Positions 1 through 10,300 of a stretch of DNA of 64,000 nucleotides are shown here, one piece after another; within the stretch, counting starts at the first letter, position 1; the number at the start of each line of letters is the position of its first letter. This DNA is from Larus michahellis. Taxonomy: Eukaryota; Chordata; Aves; Charadriiformes; Laridae. Location of the stretch: contig NC_133907.1 in assembly GCF_964199755.1 (NCBI RefSeq), forward strand, positions 6,391,001-6,455,000. Direction: 5' to 3'. Made by a program: the position numbers and the translations under genes. Under the pieces are notes generated by a model, which did no database searches, was not told where the DNA came from, and saw nothing but the letters and a program-made list of their open reading frames with translations.

Positions 1-31
1 CCGTGTTTCCCGTGCCCTGCTCAATCCCTAC

Positions 32-3000
32 CTGTCCCAGTAGCAGCACAGGCACAAATATCCTTCCCCAGAAGACCCACCGGGATACAAGCCTTCTGAA
101 TTGGGGTTGGTTGCTTGAAGCCAAGAGCTGTGATTGCCTACAAAGGAGACAGAGAAATTAAACTCCGTCTCTGTTACAGCCACAACTGCAGTACTGCATC
201 CAGTGCTGGGCTCCCGCATACAAGAGACATGAATGCACTGGAAAGAGCCCAGCAAAGGGCCACAAAGATTATGAAGGGACTGGAGCACCTCCCATATGAG
301 GAAAGGCTGACAGAGCTGGGACTGTTTACCCTCGAGAAGACTTGGAGAGGATTTTGAAGGGAGGGTGAAAAGAGGACGAAGCCAAGCTCTTTTCAGTGGC
401 ACCCTGTGACGGGAGCAGAGGCAATGGCCACAAACTGAAACACAGGAGGCTCCCTCTGAACACCAGGAAACATTTTTTCACTGCAAAGGTGGCTGAGCAC
501 TGTCACAGGTTGCCCAGAGAGGCTGTGGAGTCTCCATCCTTGGAGACAGTCAAAAGCCATCTGGACATGGTCCTGGGCAACCTGCTCTAGATGGCCCTGC
601 TTGAGCAGGGGGTTGGACAAGATCACCTCCAGAGGTCCCTTCCAACCTCAGCCATTCTATGATTCTGTGACAAGTCTCACTCAATATAGTGTTGACATAT
701 TGCAAATCAAAGAATGGCTTCCATTATTTGGGAATAACAGCTCCTAAAGAACTCTCACACTAGCTTCCATGTAATTTCTTTTTCAGAGGCTGCAAAGAGA
801 AGAGGAATTTACTAGTTCAGATTGGTGGAGGGCAGGCTGTACAATATTCTTCAGAGTAACATATGTAATAACTAAACTAGGAAATACCTTTAGCAAAGGT
901 CGTGAAAGATTCATGTCCTGGAATGACAAGTTATCATCATATTGAGAGGCATCTTCAAAAAAGCTCTCTGCTTCCTAGAAACAGCAACGATAACAAAACT
1001 GGAACAACACAGGCAGCAACACAAAATGTTATCAAAAGGCTCTGGGCTGGTTTTGAGCTACAGTTTGCTAACCAACGTCAAATTCCTCCAGAAGAAATGC
1101 TGGGGAATAACAAAGTGTCACTTACCTTTTCTCCCTTTTTTGATCTCTTACGTTCCTTCACTTTCACCGTATCTACAGAGAAAAAGAAATGGGACGAGAA
1201 TTAACAAGCACAGCTAAACACAGAACAAGATACAGTGACTACCTTCATCTCATACTTTTTGCTCTGAATGAGTTATTGAAGGAGAAACCTCAGAAACAAG
1301 TACTGGCATGCAATGGAGTAAAATGCCAAGCAAATGTCCTTCCTCAGGGACAAGTTCAATTAAAGCACTACATTACCATTCAAAATAAACTTGACCAAAA
1401 TCAGAAGGAATGTTGTAGAAGGAAGATAACAAAAAATAAGAGGTTCTTGCCCACTCCCAGCAAGGCTTCACTACGGAATTTTCTCTGGTGAGCCAACAGT
1501 CTGTAAGATTCTTGCTCCTGACCGTCTGTCGTGATTCAGGCCCAGGCTGCAACTAGGACCACGCAGCCGTTTACTTACTGCTCTCCCCCAGTAGGACAGG
1601 GAGAAGAGGGAGAAAAAGGAAAACAACCTCATGGGCTGAGATAAAGACAGTGTAATAGAGCAGTAACGGAAGAGAAAATAATAATAATGATGATGATAAA
1701 AGAATATACAAAATGAGTGATGCAATACAATTTCTCACCACCCGGTGATGATTGCCCAGCCCATACTGAGCAGCAAGTGCAGACTTCTGCCCCACCGGCT
1801 AGCCCCCACTTCTATACTAAGCATGACATTTATGGTATGGGATATTCCTTTGCCCACCTTGTCCTGTCTGTGCTCCCTCTCAGCTTCTATGGGAAGCTGA
1901 AAAAGTCCTTGACTTAATATAAGCATTACTTAGCAACAACTAAAACAATATGGGTTACCAACATTGTTCTCACACTAAATCCAAAGCCCAGCAGCTACTA
2001 GAAAAAAAATTAACCCTATCCCAGCCGAAATCAGGAGGCTGTCTCTCTATGTACTGCTGATACCTGCTTTTGTGAAGATAGTTTCATCATCCAGTGAACA
2101 CTGAGACTCCACATCTTCTTCTTCTTCTTCATCCCTACTGAAATCCTCACACTCTGTCTTCTTGGTCTTATTACCCTCAGTCTCCGCATCTCCATCTTTC
2201 GCTTTTGCTTGTTTAGCTTCTCTTTCCTAGGAAAAGATTTTTTAAAAGTTTTTTAAAAAAGGATAAAAAAGAAGCTTCAATCCTTGGTGACCTTTTGTTT
2301 GTTGTTATTATAAGGCCATTCACATATATACGGTTTTGCATAACCTTAAGCATTAACAATTCCGCATTCTTATGAGTTCAGCTACGCATCAGGTTGATGA
2401 TCAGAGGGCTGGAGCACCTCTCCTATGAAGACAGGCTGAGAGCTGGGGGGGTTCAGCCTGGAGAAGAGATGGCTCCAGGGAGACCTTAGGGCCCCTTCCA
2501 GTACCTAAAGGGGCTCCAGAAAAGCTGGGGAGGGACTCTGGATCAGGGAGTGGAGCCATAGGATGAGGAGTGACGGTTTTAAACTGAAGGAGGGTAGATT
2601 TAGATCAGATATCAGGAAGAAATTCTTTACTGTGAGGGTGGTGAGCCCCTGGCACAGGTTGCCCAGAGAGGTGGTGGCTGCCCCGTCCCTGGAGGGGTTC
2701 AAGGCCAGGCTGGACGGGGCTTGGAGCAACCTGGTCTGGTGGGAGGTGTCCCTGCCCAGGGCAGGGGGGCTGGAACTACGCGATCTTTAAGGTTCCTTCC
2801 AACCCAAACCATTCTACGTGTGGCTGCACACCGCGTTGAGGTGCTGAGCCATGGTTTGAGCTCTGCAGCTCAGGGCACTTTCAGAGCTGTGCCGCAGCAG
2901 GGAACGCAGCAGAAGCCCAAAACCCACGCCGGGATTTTCAGCAACGGGAGAGAAAGGCTCTGACCTGGAACTTCCTTTTCTGTCTCACTTTCTCAATCTT

Positions 3001-3455
3001 CTCATCAAGCGTCGTGGCCGCTCTCTAGGCAGGAGATCAGGGCAGAGGAGCGGTGAGGAGCCCGGCGGGGCGGCCCCAGGCCCCGCACCCGCTCCCGGCC
3101 CCAGGCCTCACCTTGCCGCGGAGCTGGCGCAGCGCCGCCGCCCAGGCGCCTTCCCCGCCGGCCTCCGCCTCGCCGAAGACGAAAGAGGCGCTGAAGTCCC
3201 CTCCGGCCGAGCCCCGCCGCCTGGGGCCCGGCGCCCGGCGCGGCTCCTGTGGTAACGGCAATGAGCAACGATCGCCGAACGGTCCGATCGGACCGGCCCA
3301 GACCGCGGCCCGATCCGCCCCAGCCCCCACCCCCGGCCTAGACAACAGATCCTGCCCGGCCCCACCTCCTCATCCTCGGAGCCCCCGGACTCGGGGTCCT
3401 CGGGACCCGCGTCCCCCTCCGCGATGGTGCCCACCAGGCCCAGGCCCTGCAGCAT
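32..3455 (-). CDS. DDX27: DDX27, DEAD-box RNA helicase (5' part only)
   Basis: Nucleolar ATP-dependent RNA helicase of the DEAD-box family, needed for 47S rRNA 3' processing and large-subunit assembly (family knowledge). Coding exons read on the minus strand: 3366-3455, 3112-3246, 2965-3024, 2064-2226, 1126-1172, 888-974 and 32-137, together 688 bp or about 229 codons, all phases consistent. The start [14 protein letters not shown] matches the human N terminus. Exon 3 holds the conserved [11 protein letters not shown] stretch, exon 4 an acidic run (five Glu before Asp-Val), and exon 6 [20 protein letters not shown]. Exon 7 has the Q motif GFKQPTPIQ and most of Walker A (AATGTG), where the window ends. 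DEAD, SAT and the C-terminal helicase lobe lie outside. The gene is head to head with ZNFX1. Its introns hold two CR1 fragments and an LTR; 1-31 is the start of the next intron. Confidence 0.93.
190..670 (+). repeat. CR1 LINE 3' fragment
   Basis: Fragment of the C-terminal reverse-transcriptase region and 3' UTR of an avian CR1 element, lying in DDX27 intron 6. It starts near the block encoding '[18 protein letters not shown]', passes the GTTGCCCAGAGAGG block, and ends in TTCCAACCTCAGCCATTCTATGATTCTGTGA-like tail sequence at 640-670. It is 5' truncated and has stops in frame, so it is dead. Open frames in this interval on either strand are parts of this repeat. Confidence 0.9.
1527..2036 (-). 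mobile_element. Decayed solo LTR of an avian ERVL-type endogenous retrovirus
   Basis: Read on the minus strand, the interval starts with a block ending in GGCTGGGATAGGGTTAATTTT and ends in ATCACGACA, the layout of a common avian ERVL LTR family as I remember it. Between these are the moderately conserved stretches expected of that LTR: the AGTATAGAAGTGGGGGCTAG TATA-like region, the GTGAGAAATTGTATTGCATC block, a run of T-rich sequence, and CTGTCTTTATCTCAGCCCATGAGG. No internal retroviral genes flank it, so it is a solo LTR, about 510 bp, much diverged. It sits in DDX27 intron 4 in the same orientation as the gene. Family assignment is from memory and not checked against a repeat library. Confidence 0.72.
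2390..2818 (+). repeat. CR1 LINE 3' fragment
   Basis: Second CR1 3' fragment, in DDX27 intron 3. It contains GGGCTGGAGCACCTCTCCTATG, the block encoding [14 protein letters not shown] and WHRLPREVV, and the TTCCTTCCAACCCAAACCATTCTA tail. It is less diverged in its coding remnant than the copy at 190-670 but is truncated at the 5' end and broken by stops. Confidence 0.9.
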
Positions 3456-3561
3456 GGCCGCCCTCCCTCACGGAACGGCCCGAGCCCGCGGCCGCGCGTG
3501 CGCCCGGCCGGCCCAGCCCCGCGCCGGGGGCCGGAGCAACGGCTGGTCCCGCCCTTGGGCG

Positions 3562-3577
3562 GAAAGGAAACCGAAAG
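3562..3577 (+). promoter_or_regulatory. IRF/ISRE-like element on the DDX27 side
   Basis: GAAAGGAAACCGAAAG contains GAAACCGAAA, which fits the IRF core GAAANNGAAA. It lies about 110 bp upstream of the DDX27 start codon. Weaker match to the full ISRE than the site at 4162-4178. Confidence 0.55.
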
Positions 3578-3629
3578 CAACGGCGCTGGGTGGGGACGAC
3601 GGGACTAGGGGAAAGGAGCAGTGTCGGGG

Positions 3630-4060
3630 GCGCTGTCCGCCGGGGACGACCGGTACTGGGGGACGGTGGGGTGTGCTGCCCGTCGGGAGTGGGGAAGGGT
3701 GAGGAGGGGCTGCCTGCCAGGGACGGTACCGGGGCGAGGGGCGGGGGTTGCTGCCCGCCGGGGCCGGGAGACGGCCGGTAGCAGGGAAAGGAGGGTGGGG
3801 GTTGCTGCCCGCTGGGGCCGGGAGTGGGCCGGTATCTGGGGAAAGCGGATCGGGGATTTTTGCCCGCCGGGAGCGGGCCGGTACCGGGGCGAGGGTGGGG
3901 GTTGCTGCCCGCCGGAGCCGTTACCGGGGACGGGGGATCGGGAGTTACTGCGAGCCGGGGCCGGGAGCGAGCCGGTACCGGGGGAAAGCGGATCAGGGGT
4001 TGCTGCCCGCCGGGAGCGGGACGGTACCGGGGAAGGGGAGCCGGGGGCCGGCGGGGCCGC
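3630..4060 (+). repeat. GC-rich minisatellite in the shared promoter
   Basis: About eight imperfect tandem copies of a unit anchored on GTTGCTGCCCGCCGGGGCC and followed by GGGAGCGGGCCGGTACCGGGG. Anchors begin near 3632, 3675, 3751, 3805, 3860, 3905, 3947 and 4002, so unit length varies from about 42 to 75 bp. Some units share a GGGAAAGCGGATC insertion. Runs of three or more G occur throughout on the plus strand, so G-quadruplex formation is plausible. Confidence 0.8.
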
Positions 4061-4161
4061 TTATGGGCCGGTACGGCGGAGGGCTGGGGCCGGGCGGGGG
4101 CAGGAGGGGGCCGATACCGGAGGAGGGCGGTGGGCGGCGGCGGGGCGGGCCTTACGGGGAA

Positions 4162-4178
4162 CTGGAAAGCGAAACTTT
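4162..4178 (+). promoter_or_regulatory. Consensus-like ISRE upstream of ZNFX1
   Basis: CTGGAAAGCGAAACTTTC matches the interferon-stimulated response element core GGAAANNGAAACT (bases 4164-4176). It lies about 140 bp upstream of the ZNFX1 start codon, in or just before the 5' UTR. ZNFX1 is a known interferon-stimulated gene in mammals, so a STAT1/STAT2/IRF9 or IRF site here fits. Confidence 0.75.
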
Positions 4179-4314
4179 CGGCGGTGGCGGGGCAGTACCG
4201 GCCGGTCCCGAGACGTGCGGGAGCGCGGCACACCCGAGCACGACGGCGGCTGTGTCGCGGTGCAGGAGCCCCGGGGAGCCCCGACGCCCCAGTGAGGAGT
4301 CGCCGGGCCGAGCG

Positions 4315-7300
4315 ATGGAGAGAGCCGGGCAGGAGCCGTGTGGGCGGCAGCCCCGAGCTGGAGCCGGGAGAGGTGAGGGTCGGCCGGGGAAGGCTGGGCA
4401 GAAGGTCTGGGGGATGGGGCTGGTACAGGGGGATCCGCTCCTTCCCTGCCTCTGTACAGTGACATTTCCTCTCAAGCCTAAATTCCAGCATTTACGTATT
4501 TGCCCCCGGAGTCTGGTTGGGGCATGATGTGCTGCAATAATCTCTTTGCTGGCTGTGTGTGACGGCATTCAGCACTTCCCTAAGTATTCTGTTGAGAACA
4601 TGATAAAGGCTATATGATCTATGCTTTCTGCTACTCTGAGTGGTCGGACTTTGTCCAGAAGGTCTGCATTTTAACTATACTATATACAGTCAAAGTCAGC
4701 TGCTGCCTTTGTCATTATTTCAGTGACAGCTAACTCCCGAGGAAATCCTGCCCTGTGTGGGAAACTTCACCTCTGTCCTTTCTTATTTCTGCTTTCTGTT
4801 CTGTGGAAAAGGGTTTCATTTTTTTAGTGTCTTCGTGGCTTAACAGCTTAAGTGAACCCTAGGCACGGCACTCTTTTTAGCAGTTAGAAAAAGGGGTATG
4901 AAGGAAACCCCAATTTGAAAGGCTGGGTGCAAATATAATCGTGGTTTTCTAATTTGATTCCGAATGTCCAAACCATGCTGACTATCAGGCCAAAATGCTC
5001 ATGCGTTTGTGTTGGGAGGCAGGTTAATGTGGTTGATTTATAATTAAGGAGTGTCTTATTTTATTTATTTTTTTTCTTAAGGGCACACAGATCACTGGGA
5101 TACTGGCTTTATGCGAAGAGGCAGAAACAGAATAAATAATGTTTCAGGTCAGACAGCTCAGTCAGGGGAAAGCCCCCAAGCAAGTAATTATACTCTTTTA
5201 CCTCAGCAAAGAGAGGAGAGATTTGGTGGTACGACTTGGAGGGTTCCTCAGTCAAACAAGAATAAACCAAGAAACCAAGGTGGACTGGCCAACAGTGGAG
5301 CCACAGGACACTGGAATGAACAGGAAAATGAAGGAAGGAGAATGAGGTATCAAGGTGGACAAGCACACGAGAGGGCCAGAGGACCCTGGAATGCACAAGA
5401 TGAGGGTAGGGGAAGGAGGTATCAAGATGGACAAGCACATGAGAGGGCCAGAGGACCCTGGAATGCGCAAGAAGACGAGGGCAGGGGAAGGAGGTATCAA
5501 GATGGACAAGCACAAGAAAGGGCCAGAGGACCCTGGAATGAGCAACAAAATGAGGGTAGGGGAAGGAGGTATCAAGATGGACAAGCACATGAGAGGGCCA
5601 GAGGACCCTGGAATGCGCAAGAAGACGAGAGTAGGGTAAGGAGGTATCAAGATGGACAAGCACAAGAAAGGGCCAGAGGACCCTGGAATGAGCAACAAAA
5701 TGAGGGTAGGGGAAGGAGTTATCAAGGTGGAGAAGCCCAGGAAGGAGCTAGAGGACTGAGGAACGAGCAGAAAAATGAAGATAGGGGAAGGAGGATGCAG
5801 CCTCGGGAGAATCCTCATTCCTACCAGAACCCTATGCCAGGTCGTGCCCAGGTCAGTGAGCAGCCTCAGCAAGGCAAAAGGATTGGCTATAAATTCCTAG
5901 AAAGTCTCCTCCAGAAAGACCCTTCAGAAGTTGTCATCACACTTGCTTCCAGTTTGGGTTTGAAGGAACTTCTTTCCCAAACAGCTATGAAACCAAATTT
6001 CCTTCAGCTCGTTTGCCAGGTGCTTCAAAAAGCATGCAGTTCCCGAATGGACAGACAGAGTGTCCAACAGCTGCTTGGAGTGGTGAAGGAGTCCAACTTT
6101 CTCAAGGTCTGTCTGCCACAGTATGTGTCTGACATGATAACAGAAGCAGTCCCTGCTGTACGTCATCAGTACCCTGTGCATATTAGCAACATCATTTCAC
6201 TTCTTCAGGACCTAATCAGTATTTTCCCAGCCAGCTCTGTGCAGAAAATCTCTGTTCTCTTGACAGTCTTGCCAGCATCCATAAATGCCCTGAGAGCTTC
6301 TGGTGTGGACATCCCAGAAGAAACAGAGAAGAATCTAAATAAAGTCCAGATGCTCGTGCAGCATCTACAGGAGAAGAGACGTGAAGGCACGTTAAGGGCT
6401 GATAACTATACTCTTATGCAGCCTCAGACTGATGGTCAAGAAGAAACCTATCGTACAATGACAATATATCCCACATATAATGAGGTACATCGTGATGAGA
6501 AACCCTTTCTACGTCCCAATATTGTTTCTGGAAGATATGAGAGCACCAGCATTTATCTTGACACCCATTTCCGGCTTCTGAGAGAAGACTTTGTAAGGCC
6601 TTTAAGAGAAGGTATCTTGGAGCTTTTGCAGAGCTTTGAGGACAAAGGCTTGAGAAAAAAAAAATTTGATGATATCAGGATCTACTTTGACACACGGATT
6701 ATTACCCCTGTCTGTTCCCCAACTGGTATTGTTTACAAGGTCCAGTTTGACATAAAACCATTGAAGTTTGTACGATGGCAGAATTCCAAACGGTTGCTAT
6801 ATGGATCCCTGATCTGCATGTCCAAAGATCACTTTGAAACATGCCTTTTTGCCACTGTTTCTAATCGTGATAATGCAGATCTTGCACATGGGATTGTGCA
6901 GCTATGTTTTAATGCACAGAGCCAGGCACTGCTGGCAGAGGTTCAACCCTCAGACTCCTTCCTCATGGTAGAGACAACTGCCTACTTTGAGGCCTATCGG
7001 CATGTGTTAGAAGGGTTACAGGAAATCCAGGAAGAAGATATCCCCTTCCAGAAGTACATCGTGGAATGTGATGCACAGGTGGACAAGCCAACATATCTGA
7101 CAATGGATACTGCCTACAACTTTGCACCCTTGATGGAAGATCCCCCGTCAGATGAAGAGACCAACCCTGATCGTTTGACAAGGCAAAGTGTCCATGTTCT
7201 AGATCCCATGAAGTGGCCTTCAATGGAAGCCTTGAGATTAGATGAGTCTCAGATGCAGGCATTGAGTCTTGCACTTACCAAGGAGCTGGCTATTATCCAA

Positions 7301-10300
7301 GGACCTCCTGGGACTGGTGAGAAATATTTGCTTTAAGTTCCTGTCATTTAAGTTCATTGAGTTCTCCTGGATTCCCCATTTAGGGAAATTAACTTCAGAA
7401 AAAGCCACCTGTACTGTCTCCATATCTTTAGTCTCATGCCTGATTGATGCTTGAGTAGCCCAGTTAGCATGAGCTGTGGAGAAGAGCTTTAAGTATCCTG
7501 ATACCCGTATCTGATCTGATCATTGCCAACCTAGTTGCAAGTAGACACCAACTGCACTATTGGCTCCACTTATGTATCGGGGTGAAAATATTTTCAACCA
7601 TCTTTGATAACATGATACCTCTTGCTGTGCAAGAGCCCTACTTGTCTTCGTAGCATGTTAGAACACTGTGAGTGTTCAGCCATGATCCTCTGGGTGAAAA
7701 AAGCATTACAAAATTAACTGTAATTGTTTTGAACGGTACCTGAACTCAATAAGCACCACTGCTTGAATTCCGCTAGTGTGCAGATGTTTCCTGTGCAGCC
7801 AAATGTCATGTGTGAAGCTGCTATTAGAGTGGGATGGGGAAAGCAGTGGCAGAGGAAACCCTGGGTTCAGGTCCAGCATATTAACCAAAGACAACATTCT
7901 TGCAGAGTATGGCCTTGCTCAACTACAGGCCAGAAAGACAGTGTCATGCTTCTTCATTTACATTTTGTAAACTAGTTACCTCTGGGGTCAGCTCTCTTGG
8001 CACAGGTCAGATTTGCAGCCTAGAAGGAAGTCTTGTATCTGTTTTTGATGATTGCTGTTTTTCAAGGCAGCCCTTAGAGGGCGGATTACCCTTGTCTGAT
8101 TCTGAGCTTGTTTTGCAGGGAAGACTTATGTGGGTTTGAAGATTGTTCAGGCTCTCTTGACTAATAATCATGCGTGGCAAAGCACCGTCCAGAAGTCTCC
8201 TATCCTTATAGTTTGCTACACTAACCATGCACTGGATCAGTTCTTAGAAGGTAAGAGTACCTGGCAAGTATGATGGATAGAAATTACAGTGTAACTCTTA
8301 CTCTGCCCATCTTGTGGGGTGAGGATCTGCCCTTTTGGCTTTTTCTAGTGACTCTAGCCGCGTTGATACACAATAAGAAAACTTCACTCAGACCAATCCA
8401 GGGCAGCATTTGTAGACAAAGGGTGTTCTCCCTACCCCTTGTCCTACTGCAGAAACAGAACTTGCCTCTTTAGTACTAATATTTCTTCTTCATTCCCAGG
8501 AATATACACATTCCAAAAACATGGGATGGTGCGTGTTGGGGGCAGAAGTAGCAGTGAGGTCCTGAAGCAATTCACCTTGAGGGAGCTGAGGAAGAAGTGT
8601 GGATTCCGATACAACTTGCCAATGCATCTCCGCAGAGCCTACGTGAACGTATGTGCAGAGTTCACCGGAGATGGTGGGACTGGGTTGCTTGTGCATTGGA
8701 GAAGCTAACTGAACTAAACTTCCTCCACACCTGTTCTTTCACCTTGTCTTACACTGAAATCAGCCTCTTAATTCTTCCATCTGTTTTCACTTTATCAGTT
8801 TCTTGTCCTGCAGTTTCTGAACTTTGCTTCTCTGAGTATGATGATGCCTCTCTTCTCTTTGTTATGAGTAGATAACCAATGAGATGAAGCAGGCTGAGCA
8901 GGAGCTCCATGAAGGAGCGAAGCTCTTGGAGTGCACAACATATGGAGTTCTGCATGAGCGCCACTTGGAATCATGCATTGCACCCCAGCACTGGGACAGT
9001 CTGATGAATGGTCTGGTAAGAGAGGTCCCTTTCTTCTCAGTCAAGCAGATCCAATGTATACTTACTACCCTTTCTGCTAATGAGTCTGAGGTTCCCCAAG
9101 CACACTTTTTTTCTGCTAAAAAAGGACTGAACAGCAAGCTGTACAAGTAACAATAGTCTAGACCAGGCGGGGCAGGCAGGGGCTTTAAATTTTACTTCTT
9201 TAAACTGCAGAGATTCTAAGTAATCTTTATCAGCATAAAAGTACAAGTGCCCAAATGAAAGCCTCCTAAACGGAAGGCGAGGAGGGATGCTCTCTCTGAA
9301 GATCTGAGGCTGCTCAGACTTTCTGTCTCTGGAGGTCTCTTGGGGATTTGTCCTAGTTATCTGCTGCTGCGAGGTGCTGCTTTGGCCTCATCTGAAGACT
9401 CTGAAGTGCAATAGGACTGTCTGATTTGACTTTCCTTATATTAGGATGACGATGAGTTTTACTACAGTGCTTCACAACACTCGATGATGCTGGAGTGGCT
9501 GGGCCTTGGTGTAACTGTCTTCACCCAGAGTGCTGCAGAGAATATAGGGGCTGAGAATCCAGGTAAAAAAAACCCAAACCAACGAACCAGACATTTGCCC
9601 CCCACCCCCAATCCTCTACAGGTGTGTTTGCCTAAGCAGTACTTATGTGCCAGAAAAGAGACACTGCTACTTAACAGACACTGAAAGATGCAGGGTACTG
9701 TAAGGTAGTGGAAAGAAGATTAACACTAATTTCCATGTAGCAATCTGATTGCTGTGCTGTGATTCTGCTAGAGTGGCTGTGGCTTACTGCATGTGACTGG
9801 TGACTCTCACAGGTGGTCAGCAGGAGAGAGAGGAGGAGTGGGAAGGTGAAGCAGAAGAGGAGCTTTTGGAGATCCCAGAGGAAGCTGACCTGATTCAAGC
9901 TGACAGAGTGATTGAGGATGAAGAAGCAGCAAAGCCTCAGGGAAGGAAGGAGGAAGAGCACAGAGCTGTTGATGAACTAGCCAGCATGATATTGGCTATG
10001 AAGCTGGAGAATGAGGAACGAGGAACAGCCCAACCACAACAGAATACTACGCAGTGGGAGGTAATTGTGTGCACTAGCATGCTCTGGCTCTGCTTGACCG
10101 TGTAAAGAGTAACACGGGGATGCTAATAAAGAAGAATCTTTGTGCTGTAACTGCCTATTGGGGAGTGCTTTTTTCTGCAGGTAACTTCTGGCCAGAGGAA
10201 GAGAATGAAACACAAGATGAAGGTTGAGCTCCGTAAACTGAGCGCAATGACAGAGTTAGAGGCCAAAGCTATTCAGAATGTGTGGCAGCTGGACCTGAGC

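Larger units (their letters stand above)
3456..4314. promoter_or_regulatory. CpG-island bidirectional promoter of DDX27 and ZNFX1
   Basis: The 859 bp between the DDX27 and ZNFX1 start codons is extremely G+C rich with dense CpG, and the island reaches from about 3030 to 4400 so that both first exons lie in it. No TATA box is evident. The arrangement implies one nucleosome-free region driving both genes outward. It contains a G-rich minisatellite and two interferon-response-like motifs, listed separately. Transcription start sites cannot be fixed from sequence alone; the long open frames seen here on both strands are a product of the absence of A/T-rich stops. Confidence 0.8.

Noticed and set aside
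2505-2963. Open frames near 2505-2963 as a small gene
   Set aside because: They fall in a truncated CR1 element.
3053-4527. Several long open frames on both strands (up to 373 codons) in the promoter region
   Set aside because: Low-stop GC-rich CpG island and minisatellite; Pro/Arg/Gly-rich products with no family. Only the DDX27 exon 1-2 and ZNFX1 exon 1 parts are real.
3030-5081. A ZFAS1-like snoRNA host with SNORD12-type box C/D RNAs near the ZNFX1 promoter
   Set aside because: No convincing paired RTGATGA and CTGA boxes with a terminal stem were seen; a snoRNA search would be decisive.
5111-5113. ATG at 5111 as the ZNFX1 start
   Set aside because: The frame is open upstream to the splice acceptor at 5081, and joining to the 4315-4372 exon gives human-like N-terminal sequence.
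5344-5790. Regular repeats resembling a CRISPR array
   Set aside because: Units are contiguous 75-bp coding repeats with no spacers, in a vertebrate exon.
5109-5872. Long open frames on the minus strand across the ZNFX1 repeats, with a strikingly repetitive product
   Set aside because: The 75-bp period (a multiple of three) keeps antisense frames open; the sense frame has ZNFX1 homology and correct splicing.
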